From Ruegeria sp. HKCCD7303 (GTDB taxonomy: Bacteria > Pseudomonadota > Alphaproteobacteria > Rhodobacterales > Rhodobacteraceae): a DNA stretch of 64,000 bases. Under the pieces are notes generated by a model. That model made no database searches. It saw only the letters and a program-made list of their open reading frames with translations, and was not told the origin of the DNA. The position numbers and the translations under genes are program-made. The stretch spans positions 62,001 to 126,000 of the forward strand of contig NZ_WVRE01000002.1 of assembly GCF_013111185.1 (NCBI RefSeq). The letters are read 5' to 3'. Positions 34,760-44,918 of the stretch are shown here, piece by piece (position 1 is the stretch's first letter; every line of letters begins with the position of its first letter).

Positions 34760-36080
34760 TTCTCGCAGCCTTGATGTAAGTCATTGGGTTCACGGGCTTT
34801 CCGTTCACGCGCACCTCATAGTGCAAATGCGTGCCGGTGGACCGTCCGGTGCTACCCATATCAGCAATATGATCCCCGCGCGAGACCCTTTGGCCAACCT
34901 TCACGTTGATCTTGGTGTTATGAGCGTAAAGTGTCTCAATTCCGAACGCGTGCTTGATTTTAACAAGCCGTCCGAAACCCGACTGCCAGCCTGCATGAGT
35001 GACCACACCATCCGCAGTTGCAAAGATGTCAGTGCCGTGCGCACCAGCAAAGTCCGCGCCATTATGCATACGGCGACCACCGGTTTTGGGGTCGCGACGT
35101 GTGCCAAATCCGCTGGTATAGCGCACAGCACTGTTGACCGGGCTGGCGAAGGGGGCCTTTTCCGCAGCAATCCGGTACAGGTTTAGTTGGTCCATCTGCT
35201 CAAGTAGAATGTTTGCACGGGCTTCTTCAGCGGACAGCTCGTCCTCCTCACCACGCGTGCTAAGGGATAAAGGGGTCAGCGGACCGCCCATACCGCTATA
35301 TCCGCGCCGGACCTCTTCGATAATGCGATCGGTCGGCATGCCGGCCTTACGGAACATCTTGTCCAAAGGTTCGATCGAGATCACCATGGCTTCTTCCAAC
35401 TGGCGGAAAATCTCGTCGCTGCGTTCCTGCATCAGACGGATTTCCAGTTCCAGCTCATCCCGTTGGTCCAAAGCCTGACGCGCGTCCGAGGCGATTTGAT
35501 CGCGTTCTTCCGCGGTGCGGGAAAGGGCATTTGTCATGAAGGCCATCTGCACCGGGGTGCTCGAGGCCGTCACGTACATGTCGGCATCATTGGTTTCCTG
35601 CTTCAGAACAGCCAGCTCCGTGCGGGCTTCTTCCCGTTGCTTCATCGTGCTGCGCAGCGTCGTCTGGATGACCTCGATACCGGTCTCAAGCTCGCGGCGG
35701 CGGTTTTCCGACGCCAGCAACTCGGACTGCATTGCGGAAATCTGTTCCAATGCGGCGTTAAAGCGATCTTGTGCGGCCAGTGCTTCTTGCGCGCGTGCGT
35801 CCCGTTCGGCTGACAGGATATTCAGGCGCTCTTGATATGTCGCCTGATCGCGCTTGGCTTGTTCTCTGAAGTTGCCCGACCCGATGCTGTCCATCAGCAG
35901 TATGGCCGTTGCAACCGCTGTCCACCCAACCATCACCGCGACACCGGTGACTGCGATCACCTGCGTTTCCGAACTCAGCCGAATGAACCGCGTGTCCTTG
36001 TCAGATTTCAGAAAGACCCGGCGTTCCGGGAAATACCGCTCAAGCAGTGAGTGTAGCTTTATTGCCAGACGTGTTCGCAC
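34749..36080 (-). CDS. M23-family (LytM) peptidoglycan endopeptidase with coiled coil
   Basis: 443 residues from a GTG at 36080, with AGAGG eight nt upstream; a longer frame to 36245 has a non-homologous N terminus. A membrane helix (VIAVTGVAVMVGWTAVATAI) is followed by a coiled coil of about 150 residues and a C-terminal LytM domain. Zinc ligands are in MHNGADFAGAHGTDI and in the HxH of THLHYEVRVNGKPVNP, so the enzyme looks active. It is the peptidase partner that bactofilins position at sites of curved or stalked growth. Confidence 0.94.
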   Translation of the reverse strand: MRTRLAIKLHSLLERYFPERRVFLKSDKDTRFIRLSSETQVIAVTGVAVMVGWTAVATAILLMDSIGSGNFREQAKRDQATYQERLNILSAERDARAQEALAAQDRFNAALEQISAMQSELLASENRRRELETGIEVIQTTLRSTMKQREEARTELAVLKQETNDADMYVTASSTPVQMAFMTNALSRTAEERDQIASDARQALDQRDELELEIRLMQERSDEIFRQLEEAMVISIEPLDKMFRKAGMPTDRIIEEVRRGYSGMGGPLTPLSLSTRGEEDELSAEEARANILLEQMDQLNLYRIAAEKAPFASPVNSAVRYTSGFGTRRDPKTGGRRMHNGADFAGAHGTDIFATADGVVTHAGWQSGFGRLVKIKHAFGIETLYAHNTKINVKVGQRVSRGDHIADMGSTGRSTGTHLHYEVRVNGKPVNPMTYIKAARNVF

Positions 36081-36254
36081 GCGCCTTACCTCTCGTCCCC
36101 AAATTCGGGACCGGTCGTGGTGCAGTAGCCGTCCCTTGGGCCGAGTGCATAAACGGCTCGCTACGATCGGGCAAGTTTGTTGACCTCTTTGCGGCAAACA
36201 GCGCAAAAATCCCCCGAAGATCGGCGGGAATTCGCCGAAATTCACATATAAGTG

Positions 36255-37094
36255 TCAGTTCGTGACTTCACCCGGCGCGGGCAGGTCTTCTGTCAGAGGC
36301 CAATAGAAATCGGGGGGCAGGCCAGCTTCGGCCCGCTTCTCCTCGTTAAAGGGCGGTTTCAGGACGCCGTGGAAATACCGCCGGACCAGGGCGTGGAACA
36401 CGTCCTTCGGGTCGGCGTTTTCCCGACCGCACAGGAAATGAAACCACTTAGAGCCATAGGCGACATGGCCGACTTCTTCCGCATAGATCACCTCCAACGC
36501 GGCAATGGCTTGGTCCGCTTTGGCCTTTCGGAAGATTTCGATCATGCCGGGGGTGACATCCAGACCGCGTGCCTCAAGCACCATGGGAACAACAGCCAGC
36601 CGTCCCATCAAGTCTTCGGCAGTATCTTCGGCGGCGCGCCACATTCCGGCGTGGGCGGGCAGGGCGCCATAGTGGCTGCCCATCTGCTCTAGGCAGTCGC
36701 ACACCAGCTCGAAATGCCGCGATTCCTCTTCGGCGCATTTCACCCAGTCATCGTAAAAGCCGATCGGCATCGGCACATGACCAAACCGCGCGATGATGTC
36801 CCAGTGCAGATCGACGGCATTCAACTCAATATGCGCCACAGCGTGCAACAGGGCGATACGCCCGGCCTCGGTCCCGGGTTTCCGCTTTGGCACTTCACGA
36901 GGCGAAAGAAGCTCGGGCTTGTCCGGGCGGGCGGGGTTCAAGGGGGGCGTTGCCGCGCCAATTTCGATTGGGTCAGCTTCGCCCTTGCTAGCAGCGAACC
37001 ATGCGGCGGCGTGCGCTTTGGACAGGGCGGTCTTGGCCCGCCCGTCCGCAGTTGTCAGAACCTCTGTCGCCATCTGTGTCAGTGTCTTGGGCAC
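36255..37094 (-). CDS. Ferritin-like DUF455 protein
   Basis: 279 residues. The DUF455 four-helix core has repeated Glu/His motifs fit for a di-metal site: HAVAHIELNAVDLHWD, AEEESRHFELV and AEEVGHVAYGSKW. The N-terminal 70 residues contain the family strand TPPLNPARPDKPELLSP. Function of the family is not established; some members are tied to tRNA hydroxylation or metal-dependent oxidation. It lies 69 nt after the peroxiredoxin on the same strand. Confidence 0.88.
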   Translation of the reverse strand: MPKTLTQMATEVLTTADGRAKTALSKAHAAAWFAASKGEADPIEIGAATPPLNPARPDKPELLSPREVPKRKPGTEAGRIALLHAVAHIELNAVDLHWDIIARFGHVPMPIGFYDDWVKCAEEESRHFELVCDCLEQMGSHYGALPAHAGMWRAAEDTAEDLMGRLAVVPMVLEARGLDVTPGMIEIFRKAKADQAIAALEVIYAEEVGHVAYGSKWFHFLCGRENADPKDVFHALVRRYFHGVLKPPFNEEKRAEAGLPPDFYWPLTEDLPAPGEVTN

Positions 37095-37163
37095 GGGATC
37101 ACTCCGACTCTGTCGTGTCGAGGCGGGTCATAAACCGGATGGCATGGCAGGTCGAGAGTGCGC

Positions 37164-37625
37164 TTACAGCGCCTTCACCGCCTCAAGCACCTCGTCCACA
37201 TGACCGGGCACTTTGACTTTGCGCCAGACCTTAGCAATGCGACCTTCGGCATCTATGACAAAGGTCGAACGTTCGATGCCCATCGACTTGCGCCCATACA
37301 TGTTCTTTTCCACCCACACGCCATAGTCCTCGCAAACGGTCGAGTTTTCGTCCGATAAAAGCGGTGTGGTCAGACCATGCTTGGCAACAAATTTGTCATG
37401 CTTGGCGACACTGTCGCGCGAGATACCGAAAACTTGAGCACCTGCATCCGCAAAGGCCTGAAGCTGTTCTGAAAAACCAATGGATTCCTTTGTACAGCCC
37501 GGCGTATCATCACGGGGATAGAAGAACAAAACCACGGTGCCACCGCGCAACGCCGAAAGCGTCACCTCGCCGCCGCCGTCGCGTGGCAGGGTGAAGTCGG
37601 GGGCCATGTCTGAAATATCGGGCAT
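37164..37625 (-). CDS. bcp: Thiol peroxidase of the Bcp/PrxQ family, 1-Cys type
   Basis: 153 residues. The peroxidatic Cys44 is in RDDTPGCTKESIGF. The usual resolving cysteine five residues later is replaced by Ile49, so it should act as a 1-Cys peroxiredoxin or use another thiol; the only other Cys is in STVCEDYG. It reduces hydroperoxides in the cytoplasm. Divergent from the AsmA-like gene with 59 nt between. Confidence 0.94.
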   Translation of the reverse strand: MPDISDMAPDFTLPRDGGGEVTLSALRGGTVVLFFYPRDDTPGCTKESIGFSEQLQAFADAGAQVFGISRDSVAKHDKFVAKHGLTTPLLSDENSTVCEDYGVWVEKNMYGRKSMGIERSTFVIDAEGRIAKVWRKVKVPGHVDEVLEAVKAL

Positions 37626-37684
37626 TGGAAACTCCGCTAAAGGTTTTTAAAGGCTGCCTGATATCATAGGGCAACACGTGCGGG

Positions 37685-40600
37685 TTGGAAGGCGTGGACA
37701 GCAAATTGAAGCAGCATGACGACGAACAAGACGAACCGGTCCAACCGGTGCGTCGACGGTCGCGTCGGAGGGCCGCTGGTCTTTGGGCCATGCGCGGTAC
37801 TTTCATGCTGGCGCTTCTTGCGCTGTTCGCCGGTTTCATGGTGGTGGGGCAAAGGATGCACGCGCCTGCCTGGTTGCGGGACAGGGTCGAAACGCGGCTT
37901 GAACAGGCGCTGGGTGGTCTGCAAATCCGCTTTGGCGATGTCAGCTTCATCATTCACGAAGGCTGGCGGCCCCGTCTGCGTCTGACCGACGTTGCCATCA
38001 GCGACGCGGCGGGCCAGCAGATTGCGCAGGTCTCGGACATGCGTGCCAGCCTTGCCATGCGCCCTTTGTTGCGCGGGCATGTTCGCCCAAAACGCATCAT
38101 CCTGAGCGGAGCTCAAATCGCCCTGACCCGAGGCATGGATGGGGCGTTGACCCTGACCGTGGGGTCTGGCAGCGCTCCGGTACAAGAGGCACCGAACCTG
38201 GCAGAGCTGATCGAGGCGTCCGATCAGGTATTCCTGTCTCCGGCTCTGTCTGCTCTCACCTCGGTCGAGCTTGATGCAATCACGCTGGATTACAGCGATT
38301 TGCGGCAGGGTCGGTCCTGGGTGCTGGATGGTGGTCATATTCAGGCCAACCGCAGTGACAACGAAGTACGACTCGCTACCGGGTTTTCGGTTCTTTCGGG
38401 GCGGGATTACGTCAGTGCCATCGAGGCCAACTATACCAGCATCCTTGGCACCCCTGCCGCTCAGTTCGGCATCTCGGTCTCGGACCTGCCTGCCGAGGAT
38501 ATCGCCGGTCAAAGCCCTGTTTTGGCGTGGCTGCAGGTCTTGCGGGCCCCCATATCGGGTGCCTTGCGCGGCAGTATCGACGATAGCGGTGCCATCGGAA
38601 CGGGCTTTGCAACGCTCAACCTTGGGGCAGGGGTCGTGCAGCCCAACCGTGAAACGCGCCCGGTGCCTTTTGAATCTGCCCGCACCTATTTCACCTATGA
38701 TCCTAAAACGCATGCGCTGGATTTCAACGAAGTGTCAGTGGTATCGGCTTGGGGCGAAGTGCAAGCAGACGGTACGGCGTTCCTGCAGGGGGTGGAAGAT
38801 GGTGTCCTGGACAGCCTGACCGCGCAATTGCGTTTGTCGGGCCTCAATGTGAACCCCGCCAACCTGTTTCCAGAGCCGATCCAATTGTCCCGCGCCAGCG
38901 TGGATTTCAAAATGGTGTTGGACCCTTTCGAGTTGCGTTTGGGACAGGTCACTGTTGAAGACCCAGGTCACATCATACGCGCCTTTGGAGTTCTGAGCGG
39001 CCGGCCCGACGGCTGGGCAGTGGAATTGGATGCACATCTGGATCAGATGACCTCGGACAAGGTTCTCAGTTACTGGCCCGAACTTTTGGCACCGAAACCG
39101 CGCGAGTGGGTTACCAAGAACCTTTACGAAGGCGTTCTGTCGGACATGGATTTTGCCCTGCGGCTTGAGCCCGGATCCAAGCCCGATATCTATTTGGATT
39201 TCGGATTCGAAAAGGCCAAGATTCAGTTCGTCAAAACCCTTCCACCGATCGAGGACGCCCAAGGGCAGGCCAGCCTGATCAATCAACGATTTACTGTCAC
39301 CGCGCAAAAGGGGGTGGTGATCGCTGACGAAGGTGGTGCAGTGGATGCCGCGGGCACGTCCTTCATCATACCCGATACGGACATAAAGAAATCCGCGCCT
39401 GGAATTGCGCGTATACGGGCCAAGGGCAGTGTGACCGCTGCACTGTCGCTGCTGGACCGCCCCCCACTTTCATTGCTGAGCAAAGCAGGATTGCCTGTCG
39501 AGCTTGCCAACGGCACCGCTTCGCTGACTGGCACGCTGTCATTGCCGCTGAAAAAGGAGCTGAAGTTTCAGGAAACCGAATTCCATTTCGACGGCAATCT
39601 GGCAAACCTTTCCAGCGATCGTCTGGTGCCGGGGTTCACGGTCAGCGCCGCTTTGCTGGATCTGTCCGGCAATCAGTCGGGCGTTCAAATACAAGGGCAA
39701 GGGCAATTCGGAGATGTTCCTCTTGAGGCGCTGTGGCGGCAGCCGATTGATGGAAAAACGGCGCAGCGCAGTACGCTAACAGGCCAGATCGAACTGTCCC
39801 CGCGCTTGATGGATGAGATCGGGGCCGGGCTACCCCCTGGGATGCTGACCGAGTCGGGTGTTGCGGACATTACCTTGGGTCTTGGAGCAGATACCCCGCC
39901 GAAACTGTCCGTTGCGTCGGACCTACAGGGTGTGGCGCTGGCGATCCCGGAACTTGGGTGGCGTAAGGCGGCAACCGCACCGGGCTCACTGACGGCCGAA
40001 GCGACATTAGGCAAAGAGTTGAAGGTGGACAGTTTGAACATCGAGGGCGCTGGTCTGCGAACAAGCGCATCGATTACCTTTCGCGAAAACGGAGATTTTG
40101 ACCGCATACGTTTCAGCTCATTCGATCTGGGGAATTGGCTTGCGGTCCCGGCTGAGATGATCGGGCGCGGGGATGCCGTACCGGATATCCGAGTTCTTGG
40201 CGGTGTGCTGGACATGGGGAAAGCGACGTTCGGCGAAAGCGGCGGCGGCGGGGCAGGTCCGAAGCTGGACGTTGCCTTGGATCGCTTACAAGTGACCGAA
40301 GCGGTTGCGCTTACGGGATTTCAGGGAACGTTTCAGACGACTGGTGGCGTAAACGGAGGGTTTACGGCACGGGTGAATGGGGGGGCGGCGGTCTCCGGGC
40401 AGGTGACCCCGCGCGGAAACCGCAGTGCCGTGACCCTGACATCGCAGGACGCCGGGGCGGCGTTGCGTTCTGCTGGCGTGCTGACCCAAGCGCGCGAGGG
40501 CACATTGAACTTAAGCCTCGAACCGGTGGCAGCACCGGGAAACTATGACGTGGTCCTGAAAATCATCAACACGCGTATCACCGATGCCCCGGCCATGGCG

Positions 40601-41065
40601 GCCCTCTTGAACGCAATCAGTCTTGTTGGATTGTTGGACGAGATGGCCGGGCAAGGCATTTTCTTCTCGGCGATCGACAGTCGCATGCGGATTACGCCGA
40701 CGGATATCAAAGTGCTCAGCGGCAGCGCAGTTGGACCATCCATGGGACTTTCGTTTGACGGCACCATCGACACGGTCAACGAGATGCTGAACCTGCGCGG
40801 TGCGATTTCGCCAATCTATCTGCTCAACGCCGTGGGCAGCGTTTTCACGCGCAAGGGCGAGGGTGTGTTCGGATTCAACTACACCCTCACCGGGCCGCTG
40901 GCTTCTCCGAAAGTTTCGGTGAATCCGCTTTCTGGACTGGCCCCTTTGTTTTTGCGCGATTTGATGCGTCAACCTGCACCAAAGGTATCGGATGGCCCAA
41001 ACGCGACACCGCAAAAACCAGATGAGCCCAAGCAGACATTCGGGTCACAGCCCAGCGATCGCTGA
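37685..41065 (+). CDS. Giant AsmA-like / YhdP-type envelope protein
   Basis: 1126 residues with one N-terminal membrane helix (MRGTFMLALLALFAGFMVVG) after a basic cytoplasmic stub (RRRSRRRAAG). The rest is a long periplasmic body of repeated beta-strand units; an AsmA-type start (ARLEQ-like VETRLEQALGGLQIRFGDV) and the C-terminal AsmA_2/DUF3971 region (ISLVGLLDEMAGQGIFFSA, SPIYLLNAVGSVFTRKGEG) are visible. Such proteins form hydrophobic grooves that carry phospholipids between the inner and outer membranes. The start is uncertain: TTG at 37685 and GTG at 37694 lack a good ribosome-binding site. Confidence 0.88.
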   Translation: MEGVDSKLKQHDDEQDEPVQPVRRRSRRRAAGLWAMRGTFMLALLALFAGFMVVGQRMHAPAWLRDRVETRLEQALGGLQIRFGDVSFIIHEGWRPRLRLTDVAISDAAGQQIAQVSDMRASLAMRPLLRGHVRPKRIILSGAQIALTRGMDGALTLTVGSGSAPVQEAPNLAELIEASDQVFLSPALSALTSVELDAITLDYSDLRQGRSWVLDGGHIQANRSDNEVRLATGFSVLSGRDYVSAIEANYTSILGTPAAQFGISVSDLPAEDIAGQSPVLAWLQVLRAPISGALRGSIDDSGAIGTGFATLNLGAGVVQPNRETRPVPFESARTYFTYDPKTHALDFNEVSVVSAWGEVQADGTAFLQGVEDGVLDSLTAQLRLSGLNVNPANLFPEPIQLSRASVDFKMVLDPFELRLGQVTVEDPGHIIRAFGVLSGRPDGWAVELDAHLDQMTSDKVLSYWPELLAPKPREWVTKNLYEGVLSDMDFALRLEPGSKPDIYLDFGFEKAKIQFVKTLPPIEDAQGQASLINQRFTVTAQKGVVIADEGGAVDAAGTSFIIPDTDIKKSAPGIARIRAKGSVTAALSLLDRPPLSLLSKAGLPVELANGTASLTGTLSLPLKKELKFQETEFHFDGNLANLSSDRLVPGFTVSAALLDLSGNQSGVQIQGQGQFGDVPLEALWRQPIDGKTAQRSTLTGQIELSPRLMDEIGAGLPPGMLTESGVADITLGLGADTPPKLSVASDLQGVALAIPELGWRKAATAPGSLTAEATLGKELKVDSLNIEGAGLRTSASITFRENGDFDRIRFSSFDLGNWLAVPAEMIGRGDAVPDIRVLGGVLDMGKATFGESGGGGAGPKLDVALDRLQVTEAVALTGFQGTFQTTGGVNGGFTARVNGGAAVSGQVTPRGNRSAVTLTSQDAGAALRSAGVLTQAREGTLNLSLEPVAAPGNYDVVLKIINTRITDAPAMAALLNAISLVGLLDEMAGQGIFFSAIDSRMRITPTDIKVLSGSAVGPSMGLSFDGTIDTVNEMLNLRGAISPIYLLNAVGSVFTRKGEGVFGFNYTLTGPLASPKVSVNPLSGLAPLFLRDLMRQPAPKVSDGPNATPQKPDEPKQTFGSQPSDR

Positions 41066-41107
41066 CGACATATGGCCGAATCTTTTGCGGGGATGTAAGG
41101 CGCGCGC

Positions 41108-42154
41108 ATGAAACTCAGCGATTTTGACTTCCACCTGCCTGACGACCTGATTGCCACGCGGCCTGCTAGCCCGCGATCCTCTGCGCGTCTGCTGGTGGCG
41201 CAGGGGGATCAGACAACGGACAGCCACGTCCTTCATCTGCCCGATTTTTTGCAACCCGGTGACAGGCTAGTGCTGAATGACACGCGCGTCATCCCGGCAC
41301 GGCTTAATGGTCGCCGCCATCGGGACAGTGCCCAAGGTCCAGTGTCAGCCGGGATCGAGGCGACATTGCTGGATCCTCAGGCCGATGCAACTTGGTCAGC
41401 TCTGATCAAGCCCTTGAAAAAAGTGAAGGTTGGGGAAGAGATTGTCTTCTCGGATGACCTGAGCGCCACGCTGGACCGGGTTGAGGATGGGCAGGCCTAT
41501 CTGCGGTTTAACCTGAGTGGCGAAGATTTTGATAAAGCACTGGAGCAAGCCGGGGCGATGCCGTTGCCGCCGTATATTGCGGCCAAACGTCCGGCGGATG
41601 AACAGGACAAAACCGACTATCAAACCATCTGGGCGCGTAATTCGGGTGCCGTAGCCGCGCCGACCGCTTCGCTGCATTTCGATGATGCCCTTCTGTTGGC
41701 TTTGGCCGAGCGCGGCGTGAATTTCACTCATGTAACCCTGCACGTGGGGGCAGGCACGTTCCTGCCGGTCAAAGTTGAAGAAGTGACAACCCACAAGATG
41801 CACGCGGAATGGGGGCAGGTCAGCCCCGAGGCGGCAGCCGAGATTCAGGCCACCAAAGACGCAGGTGGACGGGTGATTCCAGTGGGCACCACAGCCCTGC
41901 GTCTGATCGAAAGTGCGGCCCGGTCCGGCCGCATCCAACCCTGGGAAGGGGATACGGATATTTTCATCTATCCGGGCTTCCAGTTCCATGTCACGGACGC
42001 GTTGATGACCAATTTCCACCTGCCGAAATCAACGCTGTTGATGCTGGTGTCCGCGTTGATGGGGCAAGATCGAATGTTTGATTTGTATCATCATGCAATA
42101 ACACAGAAATATCGTTTCTTTTCCTACGGCGACGCGTCGCTTTTGATCCCATGA
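41108..42154 (+). CDS. queA: S-adenosylmethionine:tRNA ribosyltransferase-isomerase
   Basis: Penultimate step of queuosine synthesis: adds the ribosyl group of SAM to 7-aminomethyl-deazaguanine in tRNA. 348 residues. It starts [20 protein letters not shown], and has [48 protein letters not shown] and [11 protein letters not shown], all family signatures. It follows the AsmA-like gene by 42 nt on the same strand. Confidence 0.98.
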   Translation: MKLSDFDFHLPDDLIATRPASPRSSARLLVAQGDQTTDSHVLHLPDFLQPGDRLVLNDTRVIPARLNGRRHRDSAQGPVSAGIEATLLDPQADATWSALIKPLKKVKVGEEIVFSDDLSATLDRVEDGQAYLRFNLSGEDFDKALEQAGAMPLPPYIAAKRPADEQDKTDYQTIWARNSGAVAAPTASLHFDDALLLALAERGVNFTHVTLHVGAGTFLPVKVEEVTTHKMHAEWGQVSPEAAAEIQATKDAGGRVIPVGTTALRLIESAARSGRIQPWEGDTDIFIYPGFQFHVTDALMTNFHLPKSTLLMLVSALMGQDRMFDLYHHAITQKYRFFSYGDASLLIP

Positions 42155-42265
42155 GGGGCGCGCATGAAGTATCAAAACAGTTCAATGTCGTAGACAAGCG
42201 CGACAGAAGCGGTCTTTGATCGCAGTACACAGCGCAACTTAGTTTGGCATCACTCGGAGACCCCA

Positions 42266-43537
42266 ATGATTCAGGTTCTTTCCAGCGCGTGGGCGTTGCT
42301 GCTCGGCATGGGGTTGCTGATGGTCGGAAATGGCCTTCAGGGCACTCTTTTGGGTGTTCGCGGCGAGATCGAAGGGTTTTCGACTCTGCATATGTCTATT
42401 GTGATGTCCGCCTATTTCGTCGGCTTTCTGGGCGGCTCACGACTTGCCCCTGAAATGATCCGGCGCGTCGGCCATGTGCGGGTCTTTGCAGCGCTTGCGT
42501 CTTTCATCTCGGCCGTCATGATCATGTACCCCATGCTCACGAACCCAATCGCCTGGGCACTTGGGCGGGTGGTGATCGGCTTTTGTTTCTCGGGTGTGTA
42601 TGTCACCGCAGAAAGCTGGTTGAACAACGCGGCCAGCAACGAAAACCGAGGCCAGGCCTTGTCTTTGTACATGATCGTTCAGATGACCGGAATCGTCACG
42701 GCGCAGGCCCTGTTGCTGGTGGGCGATCCGGCAGGGTACGAGACATTTGTGATCGCCTCGATCCTTGTTTCGGTTTCCTTCGCGCCGATCCTGTTGTCGA
42801 TTTCACCAACACCAGCCTTTGATACAACAAAGCCTATGACACTGCGCAAACTGATGGAGACATCACCATTGGGCTGCGTCGGCATGTTCCTGCTGGGTGG
42901 AATATTTTCGGCTCAGTTCGGGATGAGCTCGGTCTACGGCGCGCAAGCCGGATTGTCGCTGGTCGAGATTTCAACCTTTGTGGCCGCGTTTTATGTTGGC
43001 TCGGTTCTGTTGCAATACCCGATTGGTTGGTTCTCGGACCGTATGGATCGCCGGATTCTGATTCTGACGGTTTCCGTCGTCGGCGGCTGCGGCGCACTGG
43101 TGGGAATGTTTTTCGGGGCGACCTTCTCAATCCTGCTGACCGGTGCATTTGTTATTGGAGGCATGACCAGCCCGCTTTATTCCCTGCTGATCGCCTACAC
43201 CAACGACTATTTGGAATATGACGACATGTCTGCTGCTTCGGGCGGGCTGATCTTCATCAACGGCCTGGGCGCAATTGCCGGTCCGCTGATAACCGGTTGG
43301 CTGATGGGCAACGGCATCATGGGCCCTGCAGGTTTCTTCCTGTTTATTGCGACGCTGATGTTTGCGATGGCGTTCTACGCGCTCTACCGAATGACCCAGC
43401 GTGCTTATGTACCTGTTGACGAAACCGGAACAATTGCACCGATTATGCCGACATCGTCGCCAGTAGCTTTGGAAGTTGCGCAGGAAGTTGTGATCGAAGC
43501 AGCACAAGATGAGCAAGATACGCAAGAAGTCGCTTAA
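42266..43537 (+). CDS. Major facilitator superfamily transporter
   Basis: 423 residues with about twelve hydrophobic segments in two halves. The inter-repeat motif A appears as GWFSDRMDRRILI and the N-half has GNGLQGTLLGVRGEIEGFS, typical of the YcaD/TsgA-like MFS group. The C-terminal 50 residues are hydrophilic and acidic (EVVIEAAQDEQDTQEVA). Substrate unknown. Neighbours do not point to one. Confidence 0.9.
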   Translation: MIQVLSSAWALLLGMGLLMVGNGLQGTLLGVRGEIEGFSTLHMSIVMSAYFVGFLGGSRLAPEMIRRVGHVRVFAALASFISAVMIMYPMLTNPIAWALGRVVIGFCFSGVYVTAESWLNNAASNENRGQALSLYMIVQMTGIVTAQALLLVGDPAGYETFVIASILVSVSFAPILLSISPTPAFDTTKPMTLRKLMETSPLGCVGMFLLGGIFSAQFGMSSVYGAQAGLSLVEISTFVAAFYVGSVLLQYPIGWFSDRMDRRILILTVSVVGGCGALVGMFFGATFSILLTGAFVIGGMTSPLYSLLIAYTNDYLEYDDMSAASGGLIFINGLGAIAGPLITGWLMGNGIMGPAGFFLFIATLMFAMAFYALYRMTQRAYVPVDETGTIAPIMPTSSPVALEVAQEVVIEAAQDEQDTQEVA

Positions 43538-43646
43538 GAAACGAAAATATGTCGCAAATGTTGCAATATGTTACTGTCACAATTCTGTAAAACATTCTTA
43601 AATGACCTTACGTCCCTGGGGAGGGCAAATTACGGAGTTTAGGGCA

Positions 43647-44222
43647 ATGGTAGGTCCTGAAGAAGTATTGAGTTTTTGGTTAGATGAAGTTGGTCCCAAG
43701 GGGTGGTATCTGCAGGATGACGCATTGGATGCGGAAATCCGAGACCGTTTCTTGTCAACTTGGGAAGCAGCGGTTGAGGGCAGATTTTCGCTTTGGCTGA
43801 CATATCCCAGCGGATCGCTGGCGTATATTATCCTGACAGATCAGTTTCCACGTAACATGTTCCGGGGGCAGGCCCGTGCATTTGCGACTGACCGAGCGGC
43901 TTTGGCAGCTGCCAAATGCGCGGTCGACAAGGGGTGGGACAAAAAGATCGACGAACCCGCGCGGCAGTTCTTTTATCTGCCGATGATGCACTCGGAAAAT
44001 CTGTGTGATCAGGAACGTTGTGTGCGTTTGATCTGCGAAAACCTGAGCGGTGACACAAGCAATCTATTGCACGCACGGGCGCATCGCGAAGTGATCCGCA
44101 AGTTCGGTCGGTTCCCCTATCGGAACGAAGCACTGTCGCGTCATTCCACACCACATGAAGTTGCCTATGTCGACATGGGTGGTTATGGGACCACCGTACG
44201 CGAGCTTCAGGCAACCGTTTGA
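43647..44222 (+). CDS. DUF924-family protein
   Basis: 191 residues from the ATG at 43647, with GGAG nine nt upstream; the ATG at 43602 is in frame but unsupported. DUF924 (YPO1650-like, TPR-like helical) signatures are VLSFWLDEVGPKGWYLQDD, ILTDQFPRNMFRGQARAFATD, FFYLPMMHSENL and FGRFPYRNEAL. Function unknown; the family has no proven activity. Confidence 0.92.
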   Translation: MVGPEEVLSFWLDEVGPKGWYLQDDALDAEIRDRFLSTWEAAVEGRFSLWLTYPSGSLAYIILTDQFPRNMFRGQARAFATDRAALAAAKCAVDKGWDKKIDEPARQFFYLPMMHSENLCDQERCVRLICENLSGDTSNLLHARAHREVIRKFGRFPYRNEALSRHSTPHEVAYVDMGGYGTTVRELQATV

Positions 44223-44269
44223 CCGTTTGAAAATGCTGGCATGCCGCGCCTTGTTCGCGCGGCATAACC

Positions 44270-44704
44270 TTATGAGCCTGGTTCACACCCTTTGAAATCC
44301 AAAATGCGCTTGGACACGACGTCCGCGCCGCTATTGATGGTCTGGGCTATCAAAACCTGAGGCTCGTCTGCCAGACTGATCAACCTATCCTGTGCTGTCT
44401 GCAACTTTTGTTCCAAGGAATTTAGTCGGGCTAAGGTCGATTGGATATCCTTGGTTGTTTGACTGTCTAAACCAATTGCCTTTTTCGGCAACGCGGCTAA
44501 GTCGTCTCGTAATGCCGCAAGCTCTGTTCGAATGTTCGTTGTCTCCTCTCGGAGCGGAGCAACGACTTGCACTGTTTCAGAAAACTCCGCCGTGATGCTC
44601 TCCACCTTTGACGCCAACTGCCAGCCCAGAAACAGGCACAAGGCCACAAGGATCAACGTGGCGTTGAGCAAAGCAAGCAGCAGGTCTTTGAGTGTTTTCG
44701 CCAT
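44270..44704 (-). CDS. Membrane-anchored coiled-coil protein, unknown function
   Basis: 144 residues. An N-terminal membrane helix (LLLALLNATLILVALCLFLGW) is followed by about 95 residues of heptad-patterned helix (TEFSETVQVVAPLREE..., TRLNSLEQKLQTAQDRL). The C terminus ends DFKGCEPGS. Not recognised. It may face the periplasm and self-associate. It is convergent with the DUF924 gene and divergent from lpdA. Confidence 0.7.
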   Translation of the reverse strand: MAKTLKDLLLALLNATLILVALCLFLGWQLASKVESITAEFSETVQVVAPLREETTNIRTELAALRDDLAALPKKAIGLDSQTTKDIQSTLARLNSLEQKLQTAQDRLISLADEPQVLIAQTINSGADVVSKRILDFKGCEPGS

Positions 44705-44870
44705 AGTCAGCCTCTTGAATGTCCTTTGTTAAGAAATGCCCGAACGGTGTCGACAGTTCAGTTCTAGCCATGGAGCGGGCTTGGGTATAGGCTGAAATCC
44801 ACGTCTTCAGGTGTGGCTTACCTCGCGTCGCTTTTGTCGCGGGGCGCGCCTGTTGATGTGTTTTGAAAAG

Positions 44871-44888
44871 TAGTTTAATGGTAAACTA
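44871..44888 (+). promoter_or_regulatory. Candidate operator of lpdA
   Basis: TAGTTTA (44871-44877), ATGG, TAAACTA (44882-44888): a perfect 7+4+7 inverted repeat 30 nt before the lpdA ATG, with weaker extension (GAAAAG / TTTTTC). It overlaps a plausible -10 (TAATGG at 44876) of a promoter with -35 TTGATG at 44853, 17 nt apart. The arms are the same as those before pdhA. Confidence 0.7.
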
Positions 44889-44918
44889 ATTTTTCAACAC
44901 CTGCGCCGAGAGGGACAC

